A DNA stretch of 15,888 bases from Rhodanobacteraceae bacterium (GCA_012270595.1 JAAXIA010000163.1:1-15888), one strand, 5' to 3'; positions 1 to 7,880 are shown, counted from the stretch's first letter. Made by a program: numbers and translations. The notes: generated from the sequence alone by a model not told the origin.

Positions 1-576
1 CTATGGTATGCCCGCCAGTTGCTCACCCAGATTCAGCAGGGGGGCGGCCATTATCCAGCGGCCCAGCATCAGTGCGATGATGACCGCAGTGGGCGTGAAA
101 TCAACCATACCGAACACCAGTTTTCCCCGCAGTGGCCGCATAAGCGGCTGGACGATGGTACTTATCAGGGTGTTTAGTGGATGATGCCAGTGATTTGACA
201 GCAGGCTGAGCAATGACCAGGCCACAATCAGTACCAGGTAGAACAGCAGTACAAAGTCGATGAGTTTGGCGAGCGCTATTATCAGTAGCCCACCCAGGTG
301 AGGTAGGTGACCAGCCAGGCTCCATAGCAACAGCTGCTCGATCAGTAGCAGTAACCAGATCACCAGCAGGGCGGCCAGGTTGATCGTGCGCCAGTTTGCC
401 AGTACGTGCCGTATTGGGGCCAGTACCGGATTGGTGATGCGATAGATGAGCTGGCTAAGCGGATTGCGGAAGTCCGCACGACTGGCCTCGGCAGCCAGTC
501 GTGCCAGAAACAGCATGACCACCACGTTAAAGCCGATCTCGATCAGTTGCGTGAGCGCGTAAAGCAGGTAACTCAT
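1..576 (-). CDS. yggT: YggT family integral membrane protein
   Basis: This is a complete 191-residue protein of the YggT family. Its exact role is unsettled; bacterial relatives are linked to osmotic tolerance and, in other lineages, to division or thylakoid organisation. It has the family's internal duplication: residues 38-56 (starts NPLSQLIYRITNP, ends APIR) and 132-150 (starts HPLNTLISTIVQP, ends RPLR) are two copies of the same amphipathic motif. Each is preceded and followed by hydrophobic stretches, at about 8-28, 66-86, 95-126 and 160-178. The second copy is followed by VDFTPTAVIIAL, the usual sequence after this motif. The ATG overlaps the proC stop as ATGA, so translation is probably coupled to proC. 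The proC-yggT order is the standard one in gammaproteobacteria. The stop TAG lies at the very edge of the window. Confidence 0.93.
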   Translation of the reverse strand: MSYLLYALTQLIEIGFNVVVMLFLARLAAEASRADFRNPLSQLIYRITNPVLAPIRHVLANWRTINLAALLVIWLLLLIEQLLLWSLAGHLPHLGGLLIIALAKLIDFVLLFYLVLIVAWSLLSLLSNHWHHPLNTLISTIVQPLMRPLRGKLVFGMVDFTPTAVIIALMLGRWIMAAPLLNLGEQLAGIP

Positions 577-1403
577 GAGGAAGGATCCTGATGGAGCATG
601 CTCGCCAGTTCAGCCGCGCGATGGCTTGCGGCGGTGACGGCGAGCGCGACGATGCGTGGTAGTTCGTGCACGGTGAACATGCCCAGTGCGGCTTGGGTAG
701 CGCCACCGGGTGAGGTGACCCGACGCCGCAGCTGACTCGGTGATTCGCCGCTTTCGACCAGCATGCGACCGGCACCAAGACAGGTTTGTGCGGCCAGTGC
801 CTGGGCGATGTCGTCAGGCAGACCCTGGGCGATAGCCGCATCGATCAGTGCTTCTACCAGGGCGAAAAAGTAGGCAGGACCGGAACCAGACAGGCCGGTG
901 ACCGTATCCATCAAGGTTTCGTCATCAATCCAGCAGGTCAGTCCGATGGCATCGAGTATCTCCTGGGCCAGTGTGCGTTGCGCGGAGCTGACCTGTGCAT
1001 TGGCACACAGCCCGGTGGCCCCTGCCCCTAGCAGGGCAGGGGTGTTGGGCATGCAGCGTACTATTGACAGATGATTGCCAAGCCAGCACTGGAGTTGTCT
1101 CAGTGAGATACCAGCGGCAATGGAGATGATCAGCACTTGCTGGTGCTGGAAGACCCCGCTCAGATTTTTACAGACCGTGGGTAGCACCTGGGGTTTAACG
1201 GCTAGCACGACCACTTCGGCGCTGTCAATGGCCTGTGCGTTATCTGTGAAGCTAACAACGCCCAAGTCCCGGGACAGCGCTTCGCGCACCTTGGCTTGTG
1301 GTTCGGCAACCCGTATATTGCTGGGAGCCGTGCCGCTTTTCAGTAAGCCGCCCACCAGACTGCGTGTCATGTTGCCGCCACCAATAAAGGCGATGTGAGT
1401 CAT
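573..1403 (-). CDS. proC: Pyrroline-5-carboxylate reductase
   Basis: This 276-residue cytosolic enzyme reduces 1-pyrroline-5-carboxylate to L-proline with NAD(P)H, the last step of proline synthesis. The N-terminal Rossmann fold starts at once with FIGGGNM (6-12). VKPQ lies at 69-72 and MPNTPALLGAGATG at 118-131. The dimerisation domain has LSGSGPAYFF (171-180) and VTSPGGAT (219-226), the P5CR signature. The reading frame runs 50 codons further upstream, but that extension is unlike any ProC. I chose the ATG at 1403 because family members begin two or three residues before the nucleotide-binding loop, and a GAGGA stands about 10 bases upstream of it. The stop overlaps the yggT start by four bases. 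A hairpin lies just upstream of the ribosome binding site. The yggS gene that often precedes proC is absent. Confidence 0.97.
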   Translation of the reverse strand: MTHIAFIGGGNMTRSLVGGLLKSGTAPSNIRVAEPQAKVREALSRDLGVVSFTDNAQAIDSAEVVVLAVKPQVLPTVCKNLSGVFQHQQVLIISIAAGISLRQLQCWLGNHLSIVRCMPNTPALLGAGATGLCANAQVSSAQRTLAQEILDAIGLTCWIDDETLMDTVTGLSGSGPAYFFALVEALIDAAIAQGLPDDIAQALAAQTCLGAGRMLVESGESPSQLRRRVTSPGGATQAALGMFTVHELPRIVALAVTAASHRAAELASMLHQDPSS

Positions 1404-1423
1404 GTACGGGATATCCTCAAGGC

Positions 1424-1459
1424 AAAACACCGAAGCTCCCTTAAGCTTCGCGGTGTTTT
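1424..1459. terminator. Stem-loop in the proC leader, possible bidirectional terminator
   Basis: The arms AAAACACCGAAGCT (1424-1437) and AGCTTCGCGGTGTTTT (1444-1459) pair over 14 bases with a two-base bulge, around a six-base loop (1438-1443). The structure is flanked by A4 on one side and T4 on the other on both strands, the pattern of a bidirectional intrinsic terminator. No gene ends here. On the minus strand it falls about 20 bases before the proC start and would sit in the proC mRNA leader. It may be an attenuator, or a leftover terminator from a gene that has been lost. Confidence 0.5.
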
Positions 1460-1578
1460 GGTGTCTGACCGGTTGAGATTGAAACACATTTTTCCCGTTC
1501 ATGTCGTGTGAGTGTTTGCATGCGCCGAGGGAGCCCCGTGCATTGCTGCACAATTTTTCTTTGATTTAAGCACAAAAT

Positions 1579-1610
1579 ATTTGTTAGATGCTTGATTTGT
1601 TAGATGCTTG
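1579..1610. repeat. Perfect 16-bp tandem duplication upstream of pilT
   Basis: ATTTGTTAGATGCTTG occurs twice, head to tail and without mismatch, at 1579-1594 and 1595-1610. It lies about 130 bases before the pilT start. It could be a recent slippage duplication or a doubled regulator-binding site; the sequence alone cannot decide. Confidence 0.85.
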
Positions 1611-1738
1611 TCATGACGAGTAGTATGCGTGTGGTACCCGTTGGTTGTTTCTGAAAAAGGATTGAACAAGAGTTAAAAACTCTGCGCTTTTATTTACTGT
1701 GTACTTCCTCCAACCACTAATTAGAGGGACCTATTGTG

Positions 1739-2776
1739 ATGGATATTGCCGAATTGCTGACTTTTTCGGTGAAGAACAAGGCTTCAGATTTGCATTTATC
1801 GGCGGGTCTGCCGCCGATGATTCGGGTGGATGGGGATGTCCGTCGCATCAATATTGCGCCGCTCGAACAAAAGCAAGTGCAGGCGTTGATCTACGACATT
1901 ATGTCAGATCGACAGCGACGCGATTACGAAAAGTTTCTGGAGACTGATTTCTCATTTGAGATTGTAGATCTGGCGCGCTTTCGTGTGAATGTGTTTAACC
2001 ATCATCGCGGTGCCGGTGCGGTGTTCCGCACGATTCCATCCGAGGTGTTGACCCTGGAGGATATTGGCGCACCACAGGTTTTTCGCAGGCTGATTGAGCA
2101 GCATCAGGGGCTGATTCTGGTCACAGGACCGACTGGCTCGGGCAAGTCAACGACTCTTGCTGCAATGGTTGATCAGCTCAACAAGCATCACTATGGCCAT
2201 CTGCTAACAATCGAAGATCCGATTGAATTTGTACATGTTTCGCAGAAGTGTCTGGTCAACCAGCGTGAGGTACATCGTGACACCCATGGATTTAACGAAG
2301 CATTGCGCTCGGCGTTGCGTGAAGATCCTGATTACATCCTGGTGGGTGAGTTACGCGACCTTGAAACTATCCGACTGGCGATGACTGCTGCCGAGACTGG
2401 TCATCTCGTATTTGGTACATTGCACACGAACTCGGCGGCTGAAACCATTGACCGTATCATTGATGTGTTTCCTGCCAATGAGAAGCCAATGATTCGTTCA
2501 ATGCTGTCTGAATCATTGCGCGCGGTGATCTCGCAGAACTTGCTGAAGAAGGTGGGCGGAGGACGGATTGCGGCGCACGAGATTATGGTTGGTGTTCCAG
2601 CCATCCGTCACTTGATCCGTGAAGATAAGGTTGCACAGATGTACTCCTTGATCCAGGCAGGGCAACAGCATGGTATGCAGACACTCGACCAGAACCTAAG
2701 GGATCTGGTCAGGCGTGGTTTGGTGACACGTCAGGAGGCGCAGCTATATGTAAGGAGTCGGGATAGCCTGCATTAA
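1739..2776 (+). CDS. pilT: Type IV pilus retraction ATPase PilT
   Basis: PilT is the hexameric cytoplasmic ATPase that depolymerises type IV pili and so drives twitching motility. The 345-residue length matches the family. The N-terminal PAS-like domain (1-100) opens with MDIAELLTFSVKNKASDLHL. The RecA-like domain has Walker A GPTGSGKST (130-138), the Asp box EDPIEF (about 159-164), a Walker B region ILVGELRD (200-207) and the His box TGHLVFGTLHTNSA (220-233). The C-terminal AIRHLIREDK (288-297) is the retraction-specific signature that separates PilT from the assembly ATPase PilB. The frame also has a GTG one codon earlier (1736). I prefer the ATG because PilT proteins normally begin MDI, and AGAGGGA at 1723-1729 is suitably placed. 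pilU follows on the same strand after about 150 bases. Confidence 0.98.
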   Translation: MDIAELLTFSVKNKASDLHLSAGLPPMIRVDGDVRRINIAPLEQKQVQALIYDIMSDRQRRDYEKFLETDFSFEIVDLARFRVNVFNHHRGAGAVFRTIPSEVLTLEDIGAPQVFRRLIEQHQGLILVTGPTGSGKSTTLAAMVDQLNKHHYGHLLTIEDPIEFVHVSQKCLVNQREVHRDTHGFNEALRSALREDPDYILVGELRDLETIRLAMTAAETGHLVFGTLHTNSAAETIDRIIDVFPANEKPMIRSMLSESLRAVISQNLLKKVGGGRIAAHEIMVGVPAIRHLIREDKVAQMYSLIQAGQQHGMQTLDQNLRDLVRRGLVTRQEAQLYVRSRDSLH

Positions 2777-2927
2777 CTCTAGGTGTTATGTTGACCAGAC
2801 TTAAATGCTGGATCATACGACTTGGTGGACTTACTTTTAAGGTGTGTACGGAGCCGCATCTGGTGTTTTTTCTGGGTTGCACATCAGTGCCATGAACGCC
2901 GCTGATGCCTTGGCTGGAGGTGTTTCA

Positions 2928-4088
2928 ATGAGCGATGTCGATTTCACTTCTTTTCTAAGGTTGATGGTACACAAGAAGGCCTCGGACTTGTTCATTACCG
3001 AAGGCATGGCACCATCTATCAAGGTGCAGGGGCATATTGAGCCGGTGACGCAGGTTCCCTTGTCGGCGAGCCAGGCACACGGCATGGTGTTTGGCATTAT
3101 GACTGCACGGCAGCGCGAAGAATTTGAACGGACGCACGAGTGTCAGTTTGCTCTGACGAAGCAAAATGTGGGTCGTTTCAGGGTCTCGTGCTTCTATCAG
3201 CGCGGTTGTGTGGGGATGGTGCTGCGCCGGATTAATTCAGAAATTCCCACTATCCGTGAGCTTGGTCTGCCGGCGATGCTAGAGCGGCTGGCAATGAGTA
3301 AGCGTGGAGTTGTTATGTTTGTGGGGGCGACCGGTACCGGAAAATCCACTTCGGTGGCTGCGTTGATTGGTTACCGTAATAAGCACTCGAACGGTCATAT
3401 TATTACCATCGAAGATCCTATTGAGTTCGTACACAAGCACGATCATTGCATCATTACCCAGCGCGAGCTGGGTATTGATACCGATAGCTGGGAGAATGCG
3501 CTTAAGAACACCTTGAGACAGGCCCCTGATGTCATCTTGATTGGTGAGGTACGTACACGCGAGACCATGGAGTATGTAATCAATTTTGCCGAAACAGGGC
3601 ATTTGTGTCTGTGTACCTTGCATGCGAATAATACCAATCAGGCGCTCGACCGGATAGTGAACTTTTTCCCCGAAGATCGACGTCAGCAATTGCTGGTGGA
3701 TCTGTCATTGAATCTGCGCGGCATCGTGGGACAGCAGTTGATCCCGACGCCAGACGGCAAGTCCTTGCGCCTGGCGGTGGAACTGATGCTGGGTACGCCC
3801 CTGGTGCAGGACTACATCCGTCAGGGTGAGATCTATAAACTCCAGGAGGTGATGAAAGCATCGGTTAACCTTGGCATGAAAACCTTCGATCAAAGTCTTC
3901 TTGAGCTTTACCGTGCTGACCAGATCAGCTACGAAGACGCCCTGCTCCATGCCAACAGCGCTAATGAGGTGCGCCTAAGTATCAAATTGGCCCAGAGTGG
4001 TAACGCGAATTCTGCCGCCCAGGGGCTGGTAGAGCTGAAACTGGAAGACAAGCATGAGCATTGCCCAATGGGTCGTACGGAAGGGTAG
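2928..4088 (+). CDS. pilU: Type IV pilus retraction ATPase PilU
   Basis: PilU is a PilT paralogue that assists PilT in forceful pilus retraction and is needed for normal twitching in most species. The 386 residues carry Walker A GATGTGKST (133-141), IEDPIEFVH (151-159), Walker B ILIGEVR (193-199) and the His box TGHLCLCTLHANN. It lacks the LIREDK signature of PilT, which identifies it as PilU. The open frame extends back to a GTG at 2844 with a further ATG at 2892. I chose the ATG at 2928 because GGAGG (2916-2920) precedes it by seven bases and the protein then starts MSDVDFTSFLRLM, like other PilU proteins. The gap after pilT contains TTGACC at 2791 with only a poor -10 behind it, so co-transcription with pilT is likelier than a separate promoter. 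The next gene is convergent. Confidence 0.96.
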   Translation: MSDVDFTSFLRLMVHKKASDLFITEGMAPSIKVQGHIEPVTQVPLSASQAHGMVFGIMTARQREEFERTHECQFALTKQNVGRFRVSCFYQRGCVGMVLRRINSEIPTIRELGLPAMLERLAMSKRGVVMFVGATGTGKSTSVAALIGYRNKHSNGHIITIEDPIEFVHKHDHCIITQRELGIDTDSWENALKNTLRQAPDVILIGEVRTRETMEYVINFAETGHLCLCTLHANNTNQALDRIVNFFPEDRRQQLLVDLSLNLRGIVGQQLIPTPDGKSLRLAVELMLGTPLVQDYIRQGEIYKLQEVMKASVNLGMKTFDQSLLELYRADQISYEDALLHANSANEVRLSIKLAQSGNANSAAQGLVELKLEDKHEHCPMGRTEG

Positions 4089-4141
4089 CGAATATGCGTA
4101 GCCTTTTGTTGTCGCGGTGGCACACTTTAAGTGGTTTCTGA

Positions 4142-5068
4142 TCAGCGCGTCAGCAATTCATCCAGTACTGCCATGCGCATGAACACGCCGTTGGCTACTT
4201 GCTCAAGAATATGAGACTGCACACCATCGGCGACGTTCGAGGCTATTTCAATCTCGCGATTGAGTGGACCGGGATGCATGACCAGACAGCCTTTTGCAGC
4301 ACGCGCCAGGCGCTTTTGGTTAAGTCCATAGCGGTGAAAGTAGCTGGCCTTATCTGGGACATCGCTGGCTGTCATGCGTTCTTTTTGTAGGCGTAGCAGG
4401 ATGGTCACGTCGGCACCTTCAATGGCCTGGTCGAAATCTTCCATAATCTGGCATGACGGATAGTCGAATGCTTCAGGCAGGAGTGTGGCCGGGCCGCACA
4501 GGCGAATCTGCTTTGTACCCAGCGCGGTTAGCGCGTGTACATCCGAACGTGCCACACGTGAATGGCAAATGTCACCGCAGATGGTGACAGTCAGATTTTC
4601 AAAATCAGGGCGATACTGATAAATAGTGAGTGCATCGAGCAAACCCTGAGTAGGGTGGGCGTGGTGACCATCACCGGCATTGATGATGGCTACGGCGCTC
4701 ATCGCGTGGCGTGTCAGCTCGTCGGCAATACCGGTGTTCTTGTGGCGCACGACGATCGCATCCAGGTGCATGGCCTCCAATGTATGCAAGGTATCGTGCA
4801 GGACCTCACCCTTGGCGGTGGAAGACCATCGGGTATCGAAGTTCACCACATCGGCACCGAGGCGGTAGGCGGCCAGTTCAAATGAAGTGCGGGTACGCGT
4901 AGAGGGCTCAAAGAACAAGTTGAGCACGGTGCGCCCGGCCAGTGTGTTTAACTTACGGGTGCCGTGCGCACAGGCATCACGTATGGCGATGGCCCGCTTG
5001 ATCAAATGCACAATGGTGATACGAGGCATGTGCTCAAGGGTGGTAAGGTGGCGCAGGCGTGCGGTCAT
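4142..5068 (-). CDS. pyrB: Aspartate carbamoyltransferase catalytic subunit
   Basis: PyrB condenses carbamoyl phosphate and aspartate to N-carbamoylaspartate, the first committed pyrimidine step, in the cytoplasm. The 308 residues contain the carbamoyl-phosphate loop FEPSTRTRTSFE (53-64), SSTAKGE with the active-site Lys at 86, GDGHHAHPTQ (132-141) and HPGPLNREIE (245-254). The ATG overlaps the ruvX stop as ATGA and no Shine-Dalgarno is visible, so translation probably depends on coupling to ruvX. It is the last gene of gshB-algH-ruvX-pyrB. Pseudomonas-type enzymes work with an inactive dihydroorotase PyrC', and many relatives have pyrR nearby; neither is present here. No PyrI is adjacent, so the oligomer and its allosteric control cannot be inferred. 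Confidence 0.96.
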   Translation of the reverse strand: MTARLRHLTTLEHMPRITIVHLIKRAIAIRDACAHGTRKLNTLAGRTVLNLFFEPSTRTRTSFELAAYRLGADVVNFDTRWSSTAKGEVLHDTLHTLEAMHLDAIVVRHKNTGIADELTRHAMSAVAIINAGDGHHAHPTQGLLDALTIYQYRPDFENLTVTICGDICHSRVARSDVHALTALGTKQIRLCGPATLLPEAFDYPSCQIMEDFDQAIEGADVTILLRLQKERMTASDVPDKASYFHRYGLNQKRLARAAKGCLVMHPGPLNREIEIASNVADGVQSHILEQVANGVFMRMAVLDELLTR

Positions 5069-5526
5069 GGCGGAAAGGGTGGCGTGGTGCGGGTGGGACT
5101 ACTGGGCGATGCACTAGCAAGCCAGCGTTCGAGGATCATCGCGGCAGCTTCGGCATCTATTTGTGAGGCATCGCGCCGTCGCCTGATGCCGGCCTTGCGC
5201 GCGGCAGCGAAGCGGCGACTGGCTTCCTGCGAACTATGGCGCTCATCAATCATCACTACGGGGAGCTGATAGCGTTGTGAGAGTTGTGCGGCGAAGCGTC
5301 GGGCACGGCGACTTGCCGCCTGTTCACCCCCTTGCAACGTAAGTGGCAGCCCGACTACCAGGGTGTAGGGCTGCCATTTACGTTGCAGCTTGTCCAGGGT
5401 GGACCAATCAGGTCCTTTGGTGTACACAGCGAGCACAGACAGCCCGCGAGCGGTGACGGTCATCTGGTTTCCGATGGCCACGCCGATCAGCTTATCACCC
5501 ACATCAAAACCGAAGACGCAGTTCAT
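5065..5526 (-). CDS. ruvX: RuvX/YqgF family RNase H-like protein
   Basis: This 153-residue protein has the RNase H fold of YqgF (RuvX), a near-universal bacterial protein implicated in the 5' maturation of 16S rRNA precursor and described as a resolvase-like nuclease. Conserved parts are FGFDVG with the first acidic residue D8, LVVGLPLTLQGGE (56-68), DERHSS (94-99, E95) and IDAEAAAMIL (123-132, D124); D8, E95 and D124 form the expected metal-binding set. The last 15 residues form a Ser/Thr/Pro-rich tail of low complexity. Both ends overlap neighbours by four bases, with algH upstream and pyrB downstream. The algH-yqgF pairing is conserved across gammaproteobacteria. Confidence 0.95.
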   Translation of the reverse strand: MNCVFGFDVGDKLIGVAIGNQMTVTARGLSVLAVYTKGPDWSTLDKLQRKWQPYTLVVGLPLTLQGGEQAASRRARRFAAQLSQRYQLPVVMIDERHSSQEASRRFAAARKAGIRRRRDASQIDAEAAAMILERWLASASPSSPTRTTPPFPP

Positions 5527-6095
5527 ACGTGACCTGTGTAATCGGGTATTTGCAGTGGGTCGATACCAATCAGGCCAATCGCTGCGTTCCAGCGATTTTC
5601 CAGTAATGTGTCGAACACGATCTGCTCGCTGGATTTTACAGTAAGCCAGCTATTATCGCAGAGTTCCTGTTCAAGCTGTCCGGCTGCCCAACCTGCGTAA
5701 CCCAGTACGACCAGCATTTTATGATGTGGCCCCTGACCGATGGCGAGCGCTTTGAGAATGTCACGTGAGGTGGTAACCGACCAAGTATCGTTGATACGAT
5801 AGCTGGTATTCCAGTGTCCGTGTTCAAGATGCAACACAAAGCCACGTTCCTGCTGCAAAGGGCCACCGATCAGCACCGGGCGCTCAATTATACTGGGGAT
5901 ACGGCAGGGCAGTCCTGTCTGTGTCAGCACGTCGCCAAGGCACAGGTCGGAGAGCTGGTTCACCAGTAGCCCGATGGTGCCTTTGCTGTCATGCTTGCAC
6001 AACAGGACCACGCCGCGGGCAAAGGGCGGATGAGTAAGCCCTGGCATGGCAATCAGAAAATGCCCGGCCAGGGAAGAGGCCTCTTGGTTGCTCAC
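5523..6095 (-). CDS. algH: UPF0301 family protein AlgH/YqgE
   Basis: A 190-residue member of the DUF179/UPF0301 (YqgE/AlgH) family. AlgH was named for an effect on alginate genes in Pseudomonas, but its biochemical activity is not established. The family features are visible: LAGHFLIAMPGL (9-20), PVLIGGP (73-79), a TTSRDIL-type segment (108-114), LGYAGWAAGQLEQEL (131-145) and a C-terminal FDTLLENRW (161-169). The start is a GTG at 6095, chosen because the family begins about ten residues before the GHFLIAMP segment. The upstream AGGGG is only one base from the GTG, so the ribosome binding site is poor and the exact start is less certain than the gene. The 3' end overlaps ruvX by four bases. 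The 68 bases before it lead back to gshB; tonB, found there in Pseudomonas, is missing. Confidence 0.94.
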   Translation of the reverse strand: MSNQEASSLAGHFLIAMPGLTHPPFARGVVLLCKHDSKGTIGLLVNQLSDLCLGDVLTQTGLPCRIPSIIERPVLIGGPLQQERGFVLHLEHGHWNTSYRINDTWSVTTSRDILKALAIGQGPHHKMLVVLGYAGWAAGQLEQELCDNSWLTVKSSEQIVFDTLLENRWNAAIGLIGIDPLQIPDYTGHV

Positions 6096-6163
6096 GCCCC
6101 TATTGTATGCCGACTGGCAACTGCTGTGAGCTTAAGCGTGCCTGCGGTGTCTGGAACATGTAT

Positions 6164-7126
6164 TCAGTTTGTTGTTTTCGTAATGGCATCGAACAGCATG
6201 GCGGCGGTATGTAGTCCGTATTGCTGGTCGAGTTCGCGCATGCAGGTTGGCGAGGTGATGTTGATTTCAGTCAGGTAGCTGCCGATTACATCCAGCCCCA
6301 CGAACCGTAACCCGCGACGGCACAGTTCCGGTGCGAGTTGGGCAGCAATCCAGTAGTCACGCTCAGACAGGGCGACCCCCTCGCCATGACCACCAGCGGC
6401 CAGGTTGCCACGAAACTCTTTACCCTGTGGGATGCGTGCCAGGGCGTAAGGTAGCGGTTCGCCGTCAACCAGGAGAATACGCTTATCACCAGTATTGATT
6501 TCGGGGATGAATTTCTGCGCGAGGGTGAAGCGGCGATGTTGGCCGTTTGCATCGCCGCCCAGTAAGGTTTCCAGCATCGAATTGAGATTGCTGTCGCCAT
6601 CCCTGACGCGGAAAATGCCGCGACCACCCATACCATCTAAAGGTTTGAGTACGGCTTCGCCGTATGTGCTTACAAATCGGCGTAGCTCCTTGGCATCACG
6701 GCTGACCAGGGTGGGGGCAATGCACTGCGGAAATTGCAGCGCGAACAGTTTTTCGTTGCAGTCGCGTAGCGCGCACGGGTCGTTGATGACCTTAACTCCG
6801 GCGCGCTGGGCGGCTTCCAGCACGAAAGTATCGTAGATGAACTGACTATCGACCGGTGGATCCTTGCGTGGCAAAACAATGTCCATCGTGCGCAGGTCGC
6901 ACCAGCTCCCCTCACCCAGGGTGAACCAGTTGCTGTTACGGTCCTCAACCTGCAGTGGCGCAAGCCGCGCCAGCGGGACACCATCACGCAGTGCCAGGTC
7001 ACCTTGTTCCATATAAAAAAGAGCGTAGTCACGTTGTTGAGCTTCCAGTAACAGCGCAAGGCTGGTGTCTTTGGTGGGTTTGATAGTATGGATGGGATCC
7101 ATCAGTATGGCGAGTGCACGAGTCAT
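6164..7126 (-). CDS. gshB: Glutathione synthetase
   Basis: GshB joins gamma-glutamylcysteine to glycine using ATP, the second step of glutathione synthesis. The 320-residue length fits the bacterial family. It is an ATP-grasp enzyme: the N-terminal domain has RKDPP (87-91), the ATP-binding glycine loop is KPLDGMGGRGIF (161-172), and the metal- and ATP-binding C-terminal segment has GLDVIG (277-282) and TEINITSPTCMRE (286-298). The ATG at 7126 is preceded by AAGAGA about eight bases upstream. It is the first gene of a likely operon gshB-algH-ruvX-pyrB and is divergent from pilG, as in Pseudomonas and Xanthomonas. Nothing in the protein looks damaged. Confidence 0.97.
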   Translation of the reverse strand: MTRALAILMDPIHTIKPTKDTSLALLLEAQQRDYALFYMEQGDLALRDGVPLARLAPLQVEDRNSNWFTLGEGSWCDLRTMDIVLPRKDPPVDSQFIYDTFVLEAAQRAGVKVINDPCALRDCNEKLFALQFPQCIAPTLVSRDAKELRRFVSTYGEAVLKPLDGMGGRGIFRVRDGDSNLNSMLETLLGGDANGQHRRFTLAQKFIPEINTGDKRILLVDGEPLPYALARIPQGKEFRGNLAAGGHGEGVALSERDYWIAAQLAPELCRRGLRFVGLDVIGSYLTEINITSPTCMRELDQQYGLHTAAMLFDAITKTTN

Positions 7127-7451
7127 TGCAGGTCTCTTTAAGGGAATGTTTCTTGTAAGTGGAGAAGCGTGTCACGTTTGGTAACATGAGATTGCCCAGA
7201 CCATGAAATTTGTGCGACAAGCGCGTGTAGGCAAGCGATTGTTCATCATAGAATTTTCCTTAAGCAAAAGGGAGATTGACGGATCGGTGTACAGGCGGTA
7301 AATATATGGATTTTAAGCGTTACCGGCATGGGGTGACAGGTGATGCCCTGGAACCGATGTTCTTGTTCAGGATTTCTTCTTCGCGCATTTTCCGCGTCAA
7401 TGGGGTTATCTTTGAAGCAGGTTTCCGCTTGTACGTACGGAGGTGCTTAAT
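7127..7451. other. Divergent intergenic region gshB / pilG
   Basis: About 325 bases lie between the gshB and pilG starts. On the plus strand TTGACG (7276-7281) is followed 17 bases later by TAAATA (7299-7304), a possible but weak sigma-70 promoter that would give pilG a leader of about 140 bases. On the minus strand TATGAT (7245-7250) resembles a -10 for gshB, without a good -35. A 25-codon minus-strand frame (7172-7249) with AAGGA before its ATG lies in the gshB leader. I see no repeat or strong hairpin. Confidence 0.5.
7276..7304 (+). promoter_or_regulatory. Possible sigma-70 promoter for pilG
   Basis: TTGACG matches five of six bases of a -35 element and is separated by 17 bases from TAAATA, which matches only three of six bases of a -10. 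It is the best pair I can see ahead of pilG, but the -10 is poor, so the assignment is tentative. Confidence 0.3.
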
Positions 7452-7856
7452 TTGAATGTCAGCCATAAGGAGCTATCCGGTCTTAAGGTCATGGTGATTG
7501 ATGATTCCAAGACCATCCGTCGTACAGCCCGGACGCTGTTGCAGAATGAGGGCTGCGAAGTGCTCATTGCCGTGGATGGTTTTGAAGCGCTTGCGAAGAT
7601 TTTTGATCAGAAGCCTTCCCTTATCTTCGTTGACGTTATGATGCCGCGGCTCGACGGCTATCAGACTTGCACGCTTATCAAGAACAACCCGCAGTTTTCT
7701 GCCACACCTGTTATTATGCTAAGCTCCAAGGACGGTTTGTTCGACAAGGCTCGTGGTCGTGCGGTCGGCGCACAGCATTATCTCACCAAACCTTTTACCC
7801 GTGAGGAATTGCTCGGTGCCATTCGTTCGCATATCAAAACGACGACAAAGCAGTGA
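7452..7856 (+). CDS. pilG: Twitching motility response regulator PilG
   Basis: PilG is a single-domain CheY-like receiver that signals from the Pil-Chp chemosensory kinase to the pilus motors. The 134 residues form one receiver domain: acidic pair D17-D18 in VIDDSK, phosphoacceptor D61 in FVDVMMPRLDG, S91-S92 in IMLSSKDG and K113 in LTKPF. There is no output domain. The start is decided by the ribosome binding site: GGAGG occupies 7439-7443 and so overlaps the GTG at 7443, which would otherwise be the first start. The TTG at 7452 lies eight bases after it and gives MNVSHKELSGLKVMVIDD, the usual PilG beginning. A TTG start may keep expression low. pilI follows, with no pilH between, as I recall for Xylella. 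Confidence 0.96.
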   Translation: MNVSHKELSGLKVMVIDDSKTIRRTARTLLQNEGCEVLIAVDGFEALAKIFDQKPSLIFVDVMMPRLDGYQTCTLIKNNPQFSATPVIMLSSKDGLFDKARGRAVGAQHYLTKPFTREELLGAIRSHIKTTTKQ

Positions 7857-7880
7857 CTGCCGAAATGAAAGGAGGAACGA

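Larger units (their letters stand above)
1404..1738. other. Divergent intergenic region proC / pilT
   Basis: About 335 bases separate the divergent proC and pilT starts. The region holds the 1424-1459 stem-loop, a weak 5-bp hairpin at 1538-1551 followed by AATTTTTCTTT, the 16-bp tandem repeat at 1579-1610, and a small dyad AGAGTT/AACTCT at 1669-1683. Promoters for both genes must lie here, but I could not assign a convincing -35/-10 pair or a sigma-54 site (TGGC..TTGC) for pilT. I found no remnant of yggS, which often occupies this place. Confidence 0.6.

Noticed and set aside
1404..1553. 50-codon N-terminal extension of the proC frame
   Set aside because: The extension passes through the hairpin and ribosome binding site, resembles no ProC or YggS sequence, and ProC proteins start at MTHIAFIGGGN-like sequence.
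3279..3861. Minus-strand frames inside pilU
   Set aside because: They are shadows of the well-supported pilU gene, with no family resemblance or ribosome binding sites.
4089..4141. Terminator between convergent pilU and pyrB
   Set aside because: Only a short CACTT/AAGTG symmetry with almost no loop is present and there is no T-tract; not enough to call.
6124..6139. TGTGA half-site before algH as a CRP/Clp site
   Set aside because: The second half reads GCGTG in place of TCACA, so only one half-site matches.
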